Below, piece after piece: positions 16,421 to 25,562 of a stretch of DNA of 64,000 nt (the first letter of the stretch is position 1; every line of letters begins with the position of its first letter). The position numbers were made by a program, and so were the translations under genes. Origin of the DNA: an uncultured Armatimonadota bacterium (GTDB lineage Bacteria; Armatimonadota; Fimbriimonadia; Fimbriimonadales; Fimbriimonadaceae); assembly GCA_903899015.1 (NCBI GenBank), contig CAIUHP010000073.1:37112-101111 (forward strand). Reading direction: 5' to 3'. The notes beneath the pieces were generated by a model. It was not told the DNA's origin. It made no database searches and saw only the letters and a list, made by a program, of their open reading frames with translations.

Positions 16421-17196
16421 TTCGAACTCAGATAGGCAGCAGGGGAGGTTCCCAACTCACGCTTGAACATCGCTATGAAACTACTCGGCGAGTTGTATCC
16501 AAGTTGGAAGGCAACGTCGCCAACTTTTGTGCCAGCAACTAGCATCTTCAATCCTTCAAGCAATTTGCGGCGACGAATCCATTGGCCAAGACTCATCCCC
16601 GTTTCAGCCTGAAAATATCTCTCGATTGTTCTCAAACTCCATCCAGACTCCAAGATGAGTTCGGACAGATTAATTGATTCAGTAATTGATGTTTCGAATC
16701 GGGAGACGAAACTCATTGCAACTTCACTTTGAGGATAAGGCAATTGCAGCGGGACGCTTGGAATAGATTCAAGTTCGTCCCACATCAACCCTTCGATACG
16801 ACAATGTTGAGGTTCCGTCGAAAAAAGAGCCCCTATCGCAATCGCCTTCAAAATCAGCTCTCGCAATAATGGCGTCACGTTGAAAACTGCACATGTAGTT
16901 GGCTCGAATGCGCGTCCTTCGCTAGTCTCTTCAGGTAGGCGCGACCTCATGTAGATCATTCTCAATGCGGTTACGCCGCCGAGTTCCAAATGGGTCTTTA
17001 TAGACGCTGGCACCCAAAGTGCTCGATGAGGCGGTACGACCCAGGTACCGAGTTCGGTTTTGGCGGTCACAACCCCACGAATCGCGTAGACCAATAGATT
17101 CCAATCTGCGGAGCATGGGGGCGTGAGTTCGCGCTGTGAGAAGGTGACTCCATAAGTTCGAACTAGCTCTTCGGAATCGTGGCGACGGATATTCAC
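16417..17196 (-). CDS. AraC family transcriptional regulator
   Basis: This 259-residue regulator has an N-terminal cupin-like sensing domain (VVTAKTELGTWVVPPHRALWVPASIKTHLELGG, about residues 42-75) and a C-terminal AraC DNA-binding domain of two helix-turn-helix units (SELILESGWSLRTIERYFQAETGMS and VGDVAFQLGYNSPSSFIAMFKRELGTSP). The cupin form with a W-V-P-A motif is shared by small-molecule responsive regulators. It is divergent from the VOC-family gene at 17254, 57 bases away, which is a likely target of its regulation. Confidence 0.92.
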   Translation of the reverse strand: MNIRRHDSEELVRTYGVTFSQRELTPPCSADWNLLVYAIRGVVTAKTELGTWVVPPHRALWVPASIKTHLELGGVTALRMIYMRSRLPEETSEGRAFEPTTCAVFNVTPLLRELILKAIAIGALFSTEPQHCRIEGLMWDELESIPSVPLQLPYPQSEVAMSFVSRFETSITESINLSELILESGWSLRTIERYFQAETGMSLGQWIRRRKLLEGLKMLVAGTKVGDVAFQLGYNSPSSFIAMFKRELGTSPAAYLSSN

Positions 17197-17253
17197 TATT
17201 AATTGCCGTTATACCGCTAATACGTCAAGTCTCTTTTCTTAGACAATTATGCG

Positions 17254-17655
17254 ATGCAGCAACCCGTACCAAACCAACTTGCTCACTTTTCGATCAATGC
17301 TGACGACATAGATCGCGCTCGAACATTTTATACAACCGTCTTCGGTTGGAAATATCATGCTTACGGCCCCCCGGGTTTCTATATGATCGAGATGACGCCT
17401 GAATCCCAAGTGGTCGCTCCTATACTGGGCTCGATCCAAGGTCGGAGGGAACTCGTGCAGGGAGTGCGTCCATCAGGGTTCGAGTGCACGATCGCAGTTG
17501 CGGAAATCAATGAAACCATTCGGCTCATTGAATCGGCGGGCGGAATAATCGTTATGCCGAAATGCACTCTCCCTTCAATCGGACATCTGTGCTTCTTCCA
17601 GGACCCAGAAGGAAACGTGGTAGGAGCTATGCAATACGATAGTCGAGCAGATTAG
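17254..17655 (+). CDS. VOC family (glyoxalase/bleomycin-resistance/dioxygenase-like) protein
   Basis: A 133-residue single VOC module: LAHFSINADDIDRARTFYTTVFGWKY at the start of the first beta-alpha-beta-beta-beta unit and LCFFQDPEGNVVGAMQYD at the end of the second. His9 (AHFSIN) and the final Glu-type position are the usual metal sites. Such proteins may be lyases, dioxygenases or binding proteins; nothing decides between these. It is divergent from the AraC-type gene and ends 27 bases from the stop of the convergent DUF2339 gene. Confidence 0.88.
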   Translation: MQQPVPNQLAHFSINADDIDRARTFYTTVFGWKYHAYGPPGFYMIEMTPESQVVAPILGSIQGRRELVQGVRPSGFECTIAVAEINETIRLIESAGGIIVMPKCTLPSIGHLCFFQDPEGNVVGAMQYDSRAD

Positions 17656-17682
17656 AAAACGATCAGGGAGCATGGAGACGTG

Positions 17683-20124
17683 TCAATCCTCAGGCTCCGA
17701 GATTGCTTCCTCCTTGGTCGGTAACGCCTGTTCGCTGGGACGGTTTTTGATATACCAATATCCTGCACCAAGCATTCCGAGTCCGAGCAACATCAAAACG
17801 CCAACTCTTATTCCAGAGTCTAATGCGCTCAAGTCGACCATGAATACTTTTGCCAAGGTCACAGTAAATACACCGATTCCCCAGTAGCGGAGATAACGAG
17901 CTTTGTATTTGAAGCCTAACGCCATAAGTGTGACGGCATACGCGGTCCAACCGAAAGACATTGCTGGGTCTGGTTTCAGGCCAATCAACTTTGCCCCCAG
18001 TATCTGAATCGAGAGTTTCGACAGGATGAGCCAAATCAGAAATACGGTCCCACCGGTCACATATTTCTTCGTTTGATCGAAGGGTGCAGTAGTTACGACA
18101 ACGGGATAAAACGTCGCTAAGGTCAAAAGCGCAAGTGCAGCATCTAATAACGGTTGCTCATTGCCGTTGTGGTGAACGCGGGAAGCCATCAAGGCTGCGA
18201 TGGTCAAAGCTACCCATATGTGAGCGATGAGACTGTTCCATTTCAAGCGATAGATACATGCGGATCCGATGCATGAAACGACGATCCCCGCGATGATACA
18301 ACCTCGGGACCATCCGACGAAATGGCTAGGAATAATTGACCAAACAAATACTAATCGAAAGATGAGAGTGCTCACCACCAGGCCACATCCGGAAATTACT
18401 ACCTGAGCGGTATCTCCTTCTTTCGAATATAGGCAGCGACCGACATAGATCGCAGACAAAAGTAGAAGCGTCAAGAGCGTGGTGTCAGGAAGCAACGTAA
18501 GTTTGCCGTCTAGAACCAATAAGAGATATGTTCCCATCGATCCTGCAACTCCCAGAACGCCGAGAGAGATCAATCCCCACCACGACCGTTGCTTGCCCAG
18601 CGTGAGAAGGATCACGCTGAACATCAGCGCCGGGGCAAATAATGAAACCGTGTGCGAGAAGTGGTTGTGAGTTGCCTGGAGTTGAATGGATCCCAACCGA
18701 AGGACCATGGGAAAGAGGAGTAAAGCTGCTCCTGATGAAACATGCTCAGTATTCGGGCCCGCCTTGATACTGCCGTAGCCCCATGCACCGGTTGCGAGAA
18801 CCAAGCTCAATAGGAAGATTGTTTCTTCACCTACGGTGTAGGCAGGAACGTTCATAAACCACGGCACAAAGTAGGCCCCGACACATAGCGCCCATTCGAC
18901 TCCAGCAAGAATGGACAGTGCTTTCGGAGAAACCTTCCCAGCCGCAAAACCGAGCCCGATCGTTATCGCCGCATATGTAAGGCCAGCGGGGAACGAATGA
19001 AATCCTACTGGACCTAAAATGGTGGCCAGGGCCAAACCACTTATTGTGAGAACTTGCTTACTGGCCTCTGAACCCTTCAGTACCCATCCGATAGCAGCCG
19101 CCGCGATGGCAAGAATGAGAATCGGTAAGGAGCTGTGGTGAGGAAGACTGATCACCATGGAGAGTCCACCCGCTGCGAACAGGACTAATCCTGAGAATGA
19201 GCAGATAGGATCGAAATGATTGTCTTTCCAATCTAGAGCATAGGTCACCGCTCCGACTAGCCCAGAAGCGAAAAGTGCCCCGACGGCAAGCTCCCAATGG
19301 GAGTTGTAGAAGACGACTGGGCAGAGCGCCAAAATCGAAGCAATCGCCATGGCTGCCGCCATCGGCATCCATCTGTTCTTAGCCACCGTAAGGGCGGCCG
19401 GAACCAAAATGAGAAAGTGCAAGACGACGCTGATCACTTGGTTGTGTTCATGCATCGGCATGACCGAAGCGACCAAGCCACCGATCATTCCAATTCCGAG
19501 GAACGAGCGCGAAGAACGCCACCAAGAGAACGCGAGGTTCAGAAGACTCAGTAAGACAAACGAACCCACCAGTATTCGATCGCCATAAAGGTGCTTCGCT
19601 AAATCACCACCGGCAAAGCTAAGGTAGAGGCCACACGATCCAATGCCGACAAGCAGTTGGCCAAACTCTTCCCTCTCGTTGTGTTTGATCAGCCCGACTG
19701 CAATGAAGGTAAAGCAAAGGGCCAGTTCTCCACCGAATTGGATGGTTGGCGTAATATAGCCCCTCGAAATTGCTAAGGCAACCATGTAGATCATCGCCAA
19801 GACGATCATCAAAGCGCCGCCCCATCGAAGTCCAATTCGTCCGATTTTGCTCTCTAACTCGTCGGACCACTTTTCCGATATCTCACGTGCAACTGGAGTG
19901 GGCTTTGGATCTGGGTTGAGCTTGGTAACCACCGGTTGAAAACGAGGCGGTTCAGGTGGCGGAACGAAAATCACGGGTGGAGCAACGGGCGGCGTCTCCA
20001 CAGCTTTGGTAACCGCCATCCCAAGGGTGCGCTCGATCGCCCCTACTCGCAAATTGATGCTTTGGAGATGGGACTCCACCGCTCGCAATCTTTCGACAAC
20101 CGGATCTATTGCTTGGTCTGCCAT
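17683..20124 (-). CDS. DUF2339 family polytopic membrane protein
   Basis: An 813-residue integral membrane protein of the DUF2339 family, function unknown. The N terminus is cytoplasmic with a short helical coiled-coil region (VERLRAVESHLQSINLRVGAIERTL) and a Pro-rich linker (APPVIFVPPPEPPRF). From about residue 115 it is almost continuous membrane helices, more than 20, with FGGELALCFTFIAVGLI as one example, and a Lys/Glu-rich tail. The start at 20124 is preferred over 20151 because AAGGA lies about 8 bases upstream of this ATG. A single gene of this size with no partner; possibly envelope-related, but this is only a guess from its topology. Confidence 0.85.
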   Translation of the reverse strand: MADQAIDPVVERLRAVESHLQSINLRVGAIERTLGMAVTKAVETPPVAPPVIFVPPPEPPRFQPVVTKLNPDPKPTPVAREISEKWSDELESKIGRIGLRWGGALMIVLAMIYMVALAISRGYITPTIQFGGELALCFTFIAVGLIKHNEREEFGQLLVGIGSCGLYLSFAGGDLAKHLYGDRILVGSFVLLSLLNLAFSWWRSSRSFLGIGMIGGLVASVMPMHEHNQVISVVLHFLILVPAALTVAKNRWMPMAAAMAIASILALCPVVFYNSHWELAVGALFASGLVGAVTYALDWKDNHFDPICSFSGLVLFAAGGLSMVISLPHHSSLPILILAIAAAAIGWVLKGSEASKQVLTISGLALATILGPVGFHSFPAGLTYAAITIGLGFAAGKVSPKALSILAGVEWALCVGAYFVPWFMNVPAYTVGEETIFLLSLVLATGAWGYGSIKAGPNTEHVSSGAALLLFPMVLRLGSIQLQATHNHFSHTVSLFAPALMFSVILLTLGKQRSWWGLISLGVLGVAGSMGTYLLLVLDGKLTLLPDTTLLTLLLLSAIYVGRCLYSKEGDTAQVVISGCGLVVSTLIFRLVFVWSIIPSHFVGWSRGCIIAGIVVSCIGSACIYRLKWNSLIAHIWVALTIAALMASRVHHNGNEQPLLDAALALLTLATFYPVVVTTAPFDQTKKYVTGGTVFLIWLILSKLSIQILGAKLIGLKPDPAMSFGWTAYAVTLMALGFKYKARYLRYWGIGVFTVTLAKVFMVDLSALDSGIRVGVLMLLGLGMLGAGYWYIKNRPSEQALPTKEEAISEPED

Positions 20125-20274
20125 TTGACGTATCCTTGACACCACGAGCATACGCCGAATGTCCTAGGAGCGGGGTCGCATTTTCTTCCGCCTGCTTTGC
20201 CTGGTTTAGTACCGTGGAATGAAGCGAAAAGAAATCTGTTTGTCAATTTCGCAATAGTCCGGTATCTTTGACTT

Positions 20275-21153
20275 ATGTCTGGACAAACTCTTCGGAAATC
20301 GGCGCGGGCATTCGCGTTTGGCGGCTTCGCACTCCTCGCGTCAATAGCGTTTTCAGGTCAAGGTCAGCAACTTTCAGCTGCGGGGCAGAAGATCGAAGAC
20401 GTGATGATGCACTTGCGCACGATGTCAGACTCTGACCGAGCGATTGCGACAAAGAAAGCTGCTCTCGACATTCGCAAAATGGCGCCCAGCAACGAAAAAG
20501 TTCTGTTGGCTAACGGGCTCGCTAATCTCGCGACCGAAGGAGATTTTGGAAAAGGAACCTTGCAAGAGGTCGCTACGACACTCGATCTTGCGGTCCAGGA
20601 AACTCCCCAACAACCGTTTCATGGTGAGCCGAACTTTGCGTATTCAGCTTTAGCTCAGTTGGCCCGATATGAGCACTTAAAGGTAACCGATCACAGTGCA
20701 GGCTTCAAAGAAGCGATGGCCCGCTTTGTAAAGGCGGATCAAGCTCGTCAGGCGGCCGACTTCAGTTTGCTCGACATCACTGGTCATACCTGGACACTCT
20801 CCAATTTGAAAGGCAAGATCGTATTGGTCAACTTCTGGGCAACTTGGTGTCCTCCTTGCCGAAAGGAAATGCCAGACATGGAAACTCTCTATCAGAAGTA
20901 TAAGGATAAGGGATTGGTCATTCTGGCGATCTCGGATGAAGACAAGAGCAAGGTCGAGCCATTCATCGCCAAGAACAAGTACACCTATCCAATTCTGCTG
21001 GATCCGGGTCGCAAGGTCAACACCATGTTCACAGTCGATGGAATCCCCAAGAGCTTCATCTTCGACCGCAACGGAAAGCTCGCCGCACAAGCGATCGACA
21101 TGCGGACGATGGATCAGTTCAAAGTTCTGTTGAGTCGAGTTGGCCTCAAGTAG
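20275..21153 (+). CDS. TlpA/ResA-like thioredoxin-fold exported protein
   Basis: A 292-residue protein with an N-terminal signal peptide (about residues 8-30, FAFGGFALLASIAFSGQG), a helical region to about residue 155, and a C-terminal thioredoxin domain. The redox motif WATWCPPCRKEM lies near residue 190, followed by the TlpA-type cis-Pro loop (VDGIPKSFIFDRNGK). Family members act in the periplasm on cytochrome c maturation or disulfide reduction. The helical N-terminal region (MMHLRTMSDSDRAIATKKAAL) resembles repeats in other fused TlpA proteins. No cytochrome genes are nearby, so the partner is unknown. Confidence 0.9.
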   Translation: MSGQTLRKSARAFAFGGFALLASIAFSGQGQQLSAAGQKIEDVMMHLRTMSDSDRAIATKKAALDIRKMAPSNEKVLLANGLANLATEGDFGKGTLQEVATTLDLAVQETPQQPFHGEPNFAYSALAQLARYEHLKVTDHSAGFKEAMARFVKADQARQAADFSLLDITGHTWTLSNLKGKIVLVNFWATWCPPCRKEMPDMETLYQKYKDKGLVILAISDEDKSKVEPFIAKNKYTYPILLDPGRKVNTMFTVDGIPKSFIFDRNGKLAAQAIDMRTMDQFKVLLSRVGLK

Positions 21154-21247
21154 CCTCTCACTGAGATCAGCACTCTAACTGAGGGGCAGACCCAAAATTG
21201 ACGCTGTCCATATTTTCTCGGTTATGGACTGCGTCGTTTGTTATTGA

Positions 21248-21835
21248 CTAGCGCGCAGAGTTAAGCACTTCGAACGCGGTCCAGGGAATGGATTCCATTT
21301 CACTGCCTCGATCCATTTCCATTCGATTCGAAAGGAAATCGTCTGCCAACTGATCGACGAGGCCCCAATCCGTCATCACATGATCTTGTCGACGATCAAA
21401 TTTGATGGCATAGGACTTGCTGAAGTAACTGAGCGCCAAGCGACCAATCCAGCCGGATTTAGTAAACGAAACCGCGCCTTCAAATAAGGCTACTTGGCGA
21501 GGTTTAAGCCCGGTTACGGATAAGAATCGTCGGACATTTTCTCGGCACGAAGAGCTCAACCCGACCGAGAAGAAGCTAACCGACTTGGCGCTCAACAATT
21601 CCATGTTTTTACTCACAAAATCGATAAGCTGTTCAGAAAATTCCCCATAGTAAATGGGACCGCCCACTAGGATCCCATCATAGAGTTTCAGGTCTAAAGT
21701 CGACGTGTCATCCAACTCCAACAAGTTCAATACTTCCGCTTGAACTTCGTTTAATGAGAAGCGTTCAGCAAGTCTCTCGGCAATCTTACTTGTGTGCCCT
21801 TTGTGACTGGTAATTACGATCGCTATCCTCTTCAT
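21248..21835 (-). CDS. Flavodoxin-domain protein, HemG-like (protoporphyrinogen oxidase type)
   Basis: A 195-residue flavodoxin-fold protein. The FMN phosphate loop reads ITSHKGHTSKIAERLAE at residues 8-24, with YDGILVGGPIYYGEF near residue 53 and FFSVGLSS near residue 88, then TDWGLVDQLADDF near the C terminus. The TDW motif and overall plan match E. coli HemG, the menaquinone-dependent protoporphyrinogen IX dehydrogenase of heme synthesis, rather than an electron-carrier flavodoxin. Length fits (HemG is about 180). No heme genes lie next to it, so function is by family only. Confidence 0.78.
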   Translation of the reverse strand: MKRIAIVITSHKGHTSKIAERLAERFSLNEVQAEVLNLLELDDTSTLDLKLYDGILVGGPIYYGEFSEQLIDFVSKNMELLSAKSVSFFSVGLSSSCRENVRRFLSVTGLKPRQVALFEGAVSFTKSGWIGRLALSYFSKSYAIKFDRRQDHVMTDWGLVDQLADDFLSNRMEMDRGSEMESIPWTAFEVLNSAR

Positions 21836-21908
21836 CTTATGCTCCTCGCTATGTATGAGGTGACTGGAGTTGGGAGTGATTCTGTTCCCCGACTAGGACC
21901 CTGATAGG

Positions 21909-22075
21909 TCAGATGACATGGGTCCATCGACGTGGTGGCAACATATTTTCCATATGGCGTAGGGGAAGATCATCCACTTTCTCGAAGACCAGCCCACCAA
22001 TACCCAAGCCAATCCCCTTACCTGCTTGATGATCACGACGAAAAAAGCCAGTAGCTCCCGCCGCCCTCCATGGCG
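21909..22075 (-). pseudogene. Possible gene fragment upstream of the HemG-like gene
   Basis: A frame on the minus strand encodes a protein-like stretch of about 55 residues (GFFRRDHQAGKGIGLGIGG, EKVDDLPLRHMENM) ending at 21909, but has no start of its own: the frame enters from within the following ATPase gene region. I do not recognise the family. It may be the 3' remnant of a lost gene. A + strand hairpin-and-T structure (CCCGCC...GGCGGG, then TTTTT) lies at about 22055-22082. Confidence 0.25.
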
Positions 22076-22080
22076 GGTTT

Positions 22081-22626
22081 TTACAGCGAGAGGTGCCGGA
22101 GACCTGGTTCGATGCTATTGATCCAATCTTCAAGTTGTTTGGGAGTCTGAATTCGAACGACGGTTGGACCTGACTTGCTTTGGGCCCACTGAGCCATTCG
22201 ATCCCGCTTCCGCTGAAAGGATTTGAAGTGCCACAACAAAATTGAATCGGAGGAAAGCATCGTCTTCAAGGACTCATGGTTTCCATTGCAGATTGCACTT
22301 TTGTCGACAATCCGACGAAGAGTTCTCCAAACGAGGCGTCCAAATGAGCGCCAACTAGGATAGTCTAGCGTGACAATGAGTTGGGCAGCACCTAGAGGAA
22401 CGCTTAACCAATGCCCGTACGCGGTGTCAAGAATCCACGACTCTTCAGAACAAATCGCCTCAATGCGCCTTGTCTGTTCCGGAATTGGAACCTGGACCCA
22501 ATCTGGCTCCCATGTAAGATCGTCAACCGAGTGCCAAGGGATGCCCGTTCTTTCAGCTAACCTCTTGGCGAGAGTTGTCTTGCCGGAACCAGTCACGCCA
22601 TATATCAGGACCCTTTTGATTTCCAT
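22081..22626 (-). CDS. Small P-loop NTPase (adenylate-kinase-like, FlaR/topology-modulation type)
   Basis: A 181-residue nucleotide-binding protein. The Walker A motif YGVTGSGKTTLAKRLAE starts at about residue 8, followed by IPWHSVDDLTW, ESWILDTAYGHW and VTLDYPSW, which match the small P-loop proteins annotated as topology modulation or adenylate-kinase-like. The C-terminal FQRKRDRMAQW resembles the lid segment of these proteins. The first in-frame codon of the open frame is TTG at 22632; the ATG at 22626 is used. Substrate is unknown; probably a nucleotide or small-molecule kinase in the cytosol. Confidence 0.78.
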   Translation of the reverse strand: MEIKRVLIYGVTGSGKTTLAKRLAERTGIPWHSVDDLTWEPDWVQVPIPEQTRRIEAICSEESWILDTAYGHWLSVPLGAAQLIVTLDYPSWRSFGRLVWRTLRRIVDKSAICNGNHESLKTMLSSDSILLWHFKSFQRKRDRMAQWAQSKSGPTVVRIQTPKQLEDWINSIEPGLRHLSL

Positions 22627-22652
22627 ATCCAACCGGTTCCAACGTTCTACAA

Positions 22653-23444
22653 TTAGAAGCTAAATCGACGGCCAATGATCATCTTCAGGATCGTGCCTTG
22701 GGATTGTTGCGATCCACTGTTGAGGCCAAAACCCACTCCGAAATTAAATTCCCAATCCTCGCTGAAATTCAAATCGACACTTGGGAAAAGCTGATGAGTT
22801 TGATTGGCACCGGTGTCCCAATTGGTGACAGGTCCCACCGAACCGTAATATTCTAATCCGACCGTGATAACCTTCGTGACATCGTAGCTGACCTTAAAGT
22901 TAGGAGAAAACGAAAATCCCTTAGATTCGCCTTCGCCTGATATCGATTTTTCCAGTGCTGGGTTAAGAGCCAGATACCACTTGCCAAACTGCTTGTCGAC
23001 AATGGGTCGAATCTCAAAATTAGACGCGTCTTCCGCAAAATCACGCTTCTGGAATCCGTATTCGAACGAAAGACTTGCACCTACGGGCCATTTCCAGCTT
23101 TCAGGAACTCGCCATCGCGGCCGTATATGGCTTCCGACAATGTTGTAACCCTGATCGCGCCGGTAGCTTGTGAAGACATAGAAGCCAGTTTCAAACGTCT
23201 CCGTCCAGCCATGAGTGATCTCAAGTGTTTCGTGAAGGGCATTTCGAGTTGGCAGGACTCCATTCACTCGAGTACTTGGACCATTTAGATTGTAGTTGGA
23301 GTGAAGCTCCACCATGGTCGTGCCTTTCTTCACCGTATCTGAGCCATAAACCTGAATTTCGTAGTTGTCTTGGGCCAAACAACTCGCCGAAAAAAGCAGA
23401 ACAAAGAAAAAAAGCAAAGTGCGAAGAAACACGGCGTAGAGCAT
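22653..23444 (-). CDS. Predicted outer-membrane beta-barrel protein
   Basis: A 263-residue protein with a signal peptide (LLFFFVLLFSASCLAQ, cleavage about residue 25) and then alternating hydrophobic/polar beta-strands to the end, closing with IIGRRFSF. A C-terminal Phe on a final aromatic strand is the recognition signal for the BAM assembly machinery, so this supports a diderm envelope. Sequence segments such as ETLEITHGWTETFETGFYVF and SFEYGFQKRDFA resemble uncharacterised transporter or copper-resistance-type barrels of acidobacteria and proteobacteria. Function unknown. It is divergent from the AKR-like gene with 91 bases between. Confidence 0.8.
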   Translation of the reverse strand: MLYAVFLRTLLFFFVLLFSASCLAQDNYEIQVYGSDTVKKGTTMVELHSNYNLNGPSTRVNGVLPTRNALHETLEITHGWTETFETGFYVFTSYRRDQGYNIVGSHIRPRWRVPESWKWPVGASLSFEYGFQKRDFAEDASNFEIRPIVDKQFGKWYLALNPALEKSISGEGESKGFSFSPNFKVSYDVTKVITVGLEYYGSVGPVTNWDTGANQTHQLFPSVDLNFSEDWEFNFGVGFGLNSGSQQSQGTILKMIIGRRFSF

Positions 23445-23535
23445 TCCATAAAATTCGAATCTTAAGGTTTGAGATTGCTAACCAATACGTGCCTGTCCTG
23501 ATCCTGCGGTCCAAATTCGTGGTAAGAACGATGCT

Positions 23536-24438
23536 ATGCACGATTCCCCGCTCAAAGAGATTTCCAAGTACGTATATGGAACGACTCGGTTAGGAGATGG
23601 CAGTATTCCGTTTGACGAGCGGGTCGCGATCGCACGCGCGGCTATTGACTCCGGAGCTTGGATTCACTCGAGCCATTCCTATGGCGACGCTTTGCAGGTC
23701 TTAAAAGCTGCTTTCGACATGAATCGTGAAAAATTGCCGAGGTCGATTTTCAAAATCGGATGGGATTCGGTCGAGCAGGTTCGCGATGTAATTTATCAAA
23801 ACATCTCACCGCTCGATCTCAACTCGATGACGATTGGTCAACTCTGTTTGGGAGGGCTACTTGCGGAAGACTTCAGGACTGGAGGTCCTTCGATTGCGGC
23901 TCTCAATGGAATTAAGGAAGCCGGCATCGTGGAGGGATTCGTTCTTGAAGTGTGGCCTTGGACTTCGAAACTGACCATCGACGCCCTAAAAGGTGGCTAT
24001 TCTCAACAGCTCGTCGACGCTTTTACCTTCTATCTGAACCCACTTCAGCGTTTCTTGTCAAATGATTTGTGGGATCTCGCACACGAATATGAGATTCCAA
24101 TAATTGCGATGCGGACTGTTTGTGGCGGTTCCCTGCAAAAGCTTATTGAAAATCCAAAAACGCCAGGATATTTATCGAGCCGCGCGAAAGAAATTCAACC
24201 GATATATACAAATTCAGGTTGCCTTTCATGGCCAGAATTCTGTATCCGTTTTGCTTTTAGTTTCAAACAAGTTCAAGCAACGGTCGGATCGACAAGCACC
24301 GAGGCGAACTTCAAAACCTTCGTCAATTCGACGCAAGATCCGAAACCCCTTGATCCAGGCATGGTTGATGAAATCCTTACCCTGCAAAGAAAATGGTCGT
24401 CCGAGCACGATCAATTTGCCTTGCCCTGGTCGATGTAG
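23536..24438 (+). CDS. Aldo/keto reductase-like protein with altered active site
   Basis: A 300-residue protein with the aldo/keto reductase (AKR) barrel plan: VYGTTRLG start, a HSSHSYGDAL segment, SIFKIGWD, and a C-terminal FCIRFAFSFKQVQATVGSTS cofactor-binding segment. Of the usual Asp-Tyr-Lys-His tetrad, the Tyr (SYG) and the Lys (FKIG) are present. The Asp five residues before the Tyr is His, and the His after the next strand is Cys (GQLCLGG), so it may work differently or not as a reductase. It is followed after 6 bases by the DinB gene, probably co-transcribed. Confidence in the fold is good, in activity low. Confidence 0.72.
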   Translation: MHDSPLKEISKYVYGTTRLGDGSIPFDERVAIARAAIDSGAWIHSSHSYGDALQVLKAAFDMNREKLPRSIFKIGWDSVEQVRDVIYQNISPLDLNSMTIGQLCLGGLLAEDFRTGGPSIAALNGIKEAGIVEGFVLEVWPWTSKLTIDALKGGYSQQLVDAFTFYLNPLQRFLSNDLWDLAHEYEIPIIAMRTVCGGSLQKLIENPKTPGYLSSRAKEIQPIYTNSGCLSWPEFCIRFAFSFKQVQATVGSTSTEANFKTFVNSTQDPKPLDPGMVDEILTLQRKWSSEHDQFALPWSM

Positions 24439-24444
24439 CCGAAA

Positions 24445-24903
24445 ATGACGATCGAAGACCTCGTTGAATCTTGGAAAACCAACAACTCCTTTTGCCTGGA
24501 GTTGCTTCGCCTTTGCCCAGAAGATGCCTTTGACCTCAAGCCGGGCAAGGGAAAGACCATTAGGTCCCAGTTCGTCCACATCATCCAGGTAAGAACTCAA
24601 TGGGTTGCCGAAAAACTTCCGGATGTTGCCAGTCAGGTCAGCAAATTAGATTGGAAGACCGCTAATCGAGAGGATCTCCACCAGGGGCTTCTTCACTCGA
24701 GCGTGGGTGTCGAAGCCTTGCTTCGCTCACTCGACCAAAGTGGCAAATCGAGATCTCCTGCTCAGTTCTTTGGATACATCGTGGCTCATGACGCCCACCA
24801 TCGGGCTCAGGTGGAACTCACCCTTCGGCTTCACGATAAAGAGCTATCGGACAAGGAAATGTACTCGCTTTGGAATTGGAACAGGAAGCGACCAGAACTG
24901 TAG
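24445..24903 (+). CDS. DinB family protein
   Basis: A 152-residue four-helix-bundle protein of the DinB/YfiT superfamily. Metal-binding His residues are seen at FVHII (about residue 44) and in the helix with HDAHHRAQ (about residues 116-120), the common H-x(n)-H-x3-H arrangement. Members bind a divalent metal; some are thiol-dependent transferases, but most, including this one, have unknown substrates. The gene begins 6 bases after the AKR-like stop, so the two are likely one transcription unit. Confidence 0.85.
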   Translation: MTIEDLVESWKTNNSFCLELLRLCPEDAFDLKPGKGKTIRSQFVHIIQVRTQWVAEKLPDVASQVSKLDWKTANREDLHQGLLHSSVGVEALLRSLDQSGKSRSPAQFFGYIVAHDAHHRAQVELTLRLHDKELSDKEMYSLWNWNRKRPEL

Positions 24904-24926
24904 AGTGCTGGTCGCTTCCAAATCCG

Positions 24927-25451
24927 CTAGTTGCCAGCTTTAACAGGATGAGTCACGGTTGGACGTCCCACTTTCATCGGTTTGCCATTTTCAAGCAACC
25001 GGTTACTGATTGGCTTAGCGCTCTTCAATAGCCAAGTCTTTCCGACTTTGGCCCAAACGTTTTCCGCCGTCGTGTATGCCTCAACCTTGTGTCGCTTTCC
25101 GTCGGGAAAGGGTACGGAACCTTTGAAAACGCCGTCAATTGTGACGGTAGCTTCGTTTCCCGTTACTTTGCATTTCTTGATGGTTCGACTCCAGACAACT
25201 TCCGTCGCCGTAACCATTTGCTGCTTCAACGAATTAAGTGCGATTTTTAAAGGGATATCATGACCTTGCAGGTCTTTTCCCACAAAGGTTGGCAGATAGA
25301 ACTTGCCATAAGCCTCAATGTCCTTCTTCTTGAATGCCGTTCCCATCGCACTGTAGTTCGCAGCTAATTGCTTCTCAACATTTTCGGCTGCCGCAAATAT
25401 CGATGCACAAGAAACAATCGTTAAAGCGATAACGACGGGAAGTTTATTCAT
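24927..25451 (-). CDS. Exported NTF2/SnoaL-like protein (DUF4440 type)
   Basis: A 174-residue protein with an N-terminal signal peptide (NKLPVVIALTIVSCASIFAAA). The mature part has the pattern of a cone-shaped NTF2-like fold: ENVEKQLAANYSAMGTAFKKKDIEAYGKFY helices, then a beta-sheet with TEVVWSRTIKKCKVTGNEATVTIDG and AYTTAENVWAKVGKTWLLKSAKP. In this superfamily that core occurs in both enzymes and binding proteins, and no catalytic motif is evident. The ATG at 25451 is used rather than the TTG at 25457. Convergent with the DinB gene. Confidence 0.7.
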   Translation of the reverse strand: MNKLPVVIALTIVSCASIFAAAENVEKQLAANYSAMGTAFKKKDIEAYGKFYLPTFVGKDLQGHDIPLKIALNSLKQQMVTATEVVWSRTIKKCKVTGNEATVTIDGVFKGSVPFPDGKRHKVEAYTTAENVWAKVGKTWLLKSAKPISNRLLENGKPMKVGRPTVTHPVKAGN

Positions 25452-25562
25452 TAACAAGCATCATACCAAGCTGTTAGTTTAGGTGCTAGTGACACCATTC
25501 CACCTCCTCGCTCATCGCACCGCAAAGTGTTCGAAGATTATCGGCGTTAGCGTGGTTGCGAA

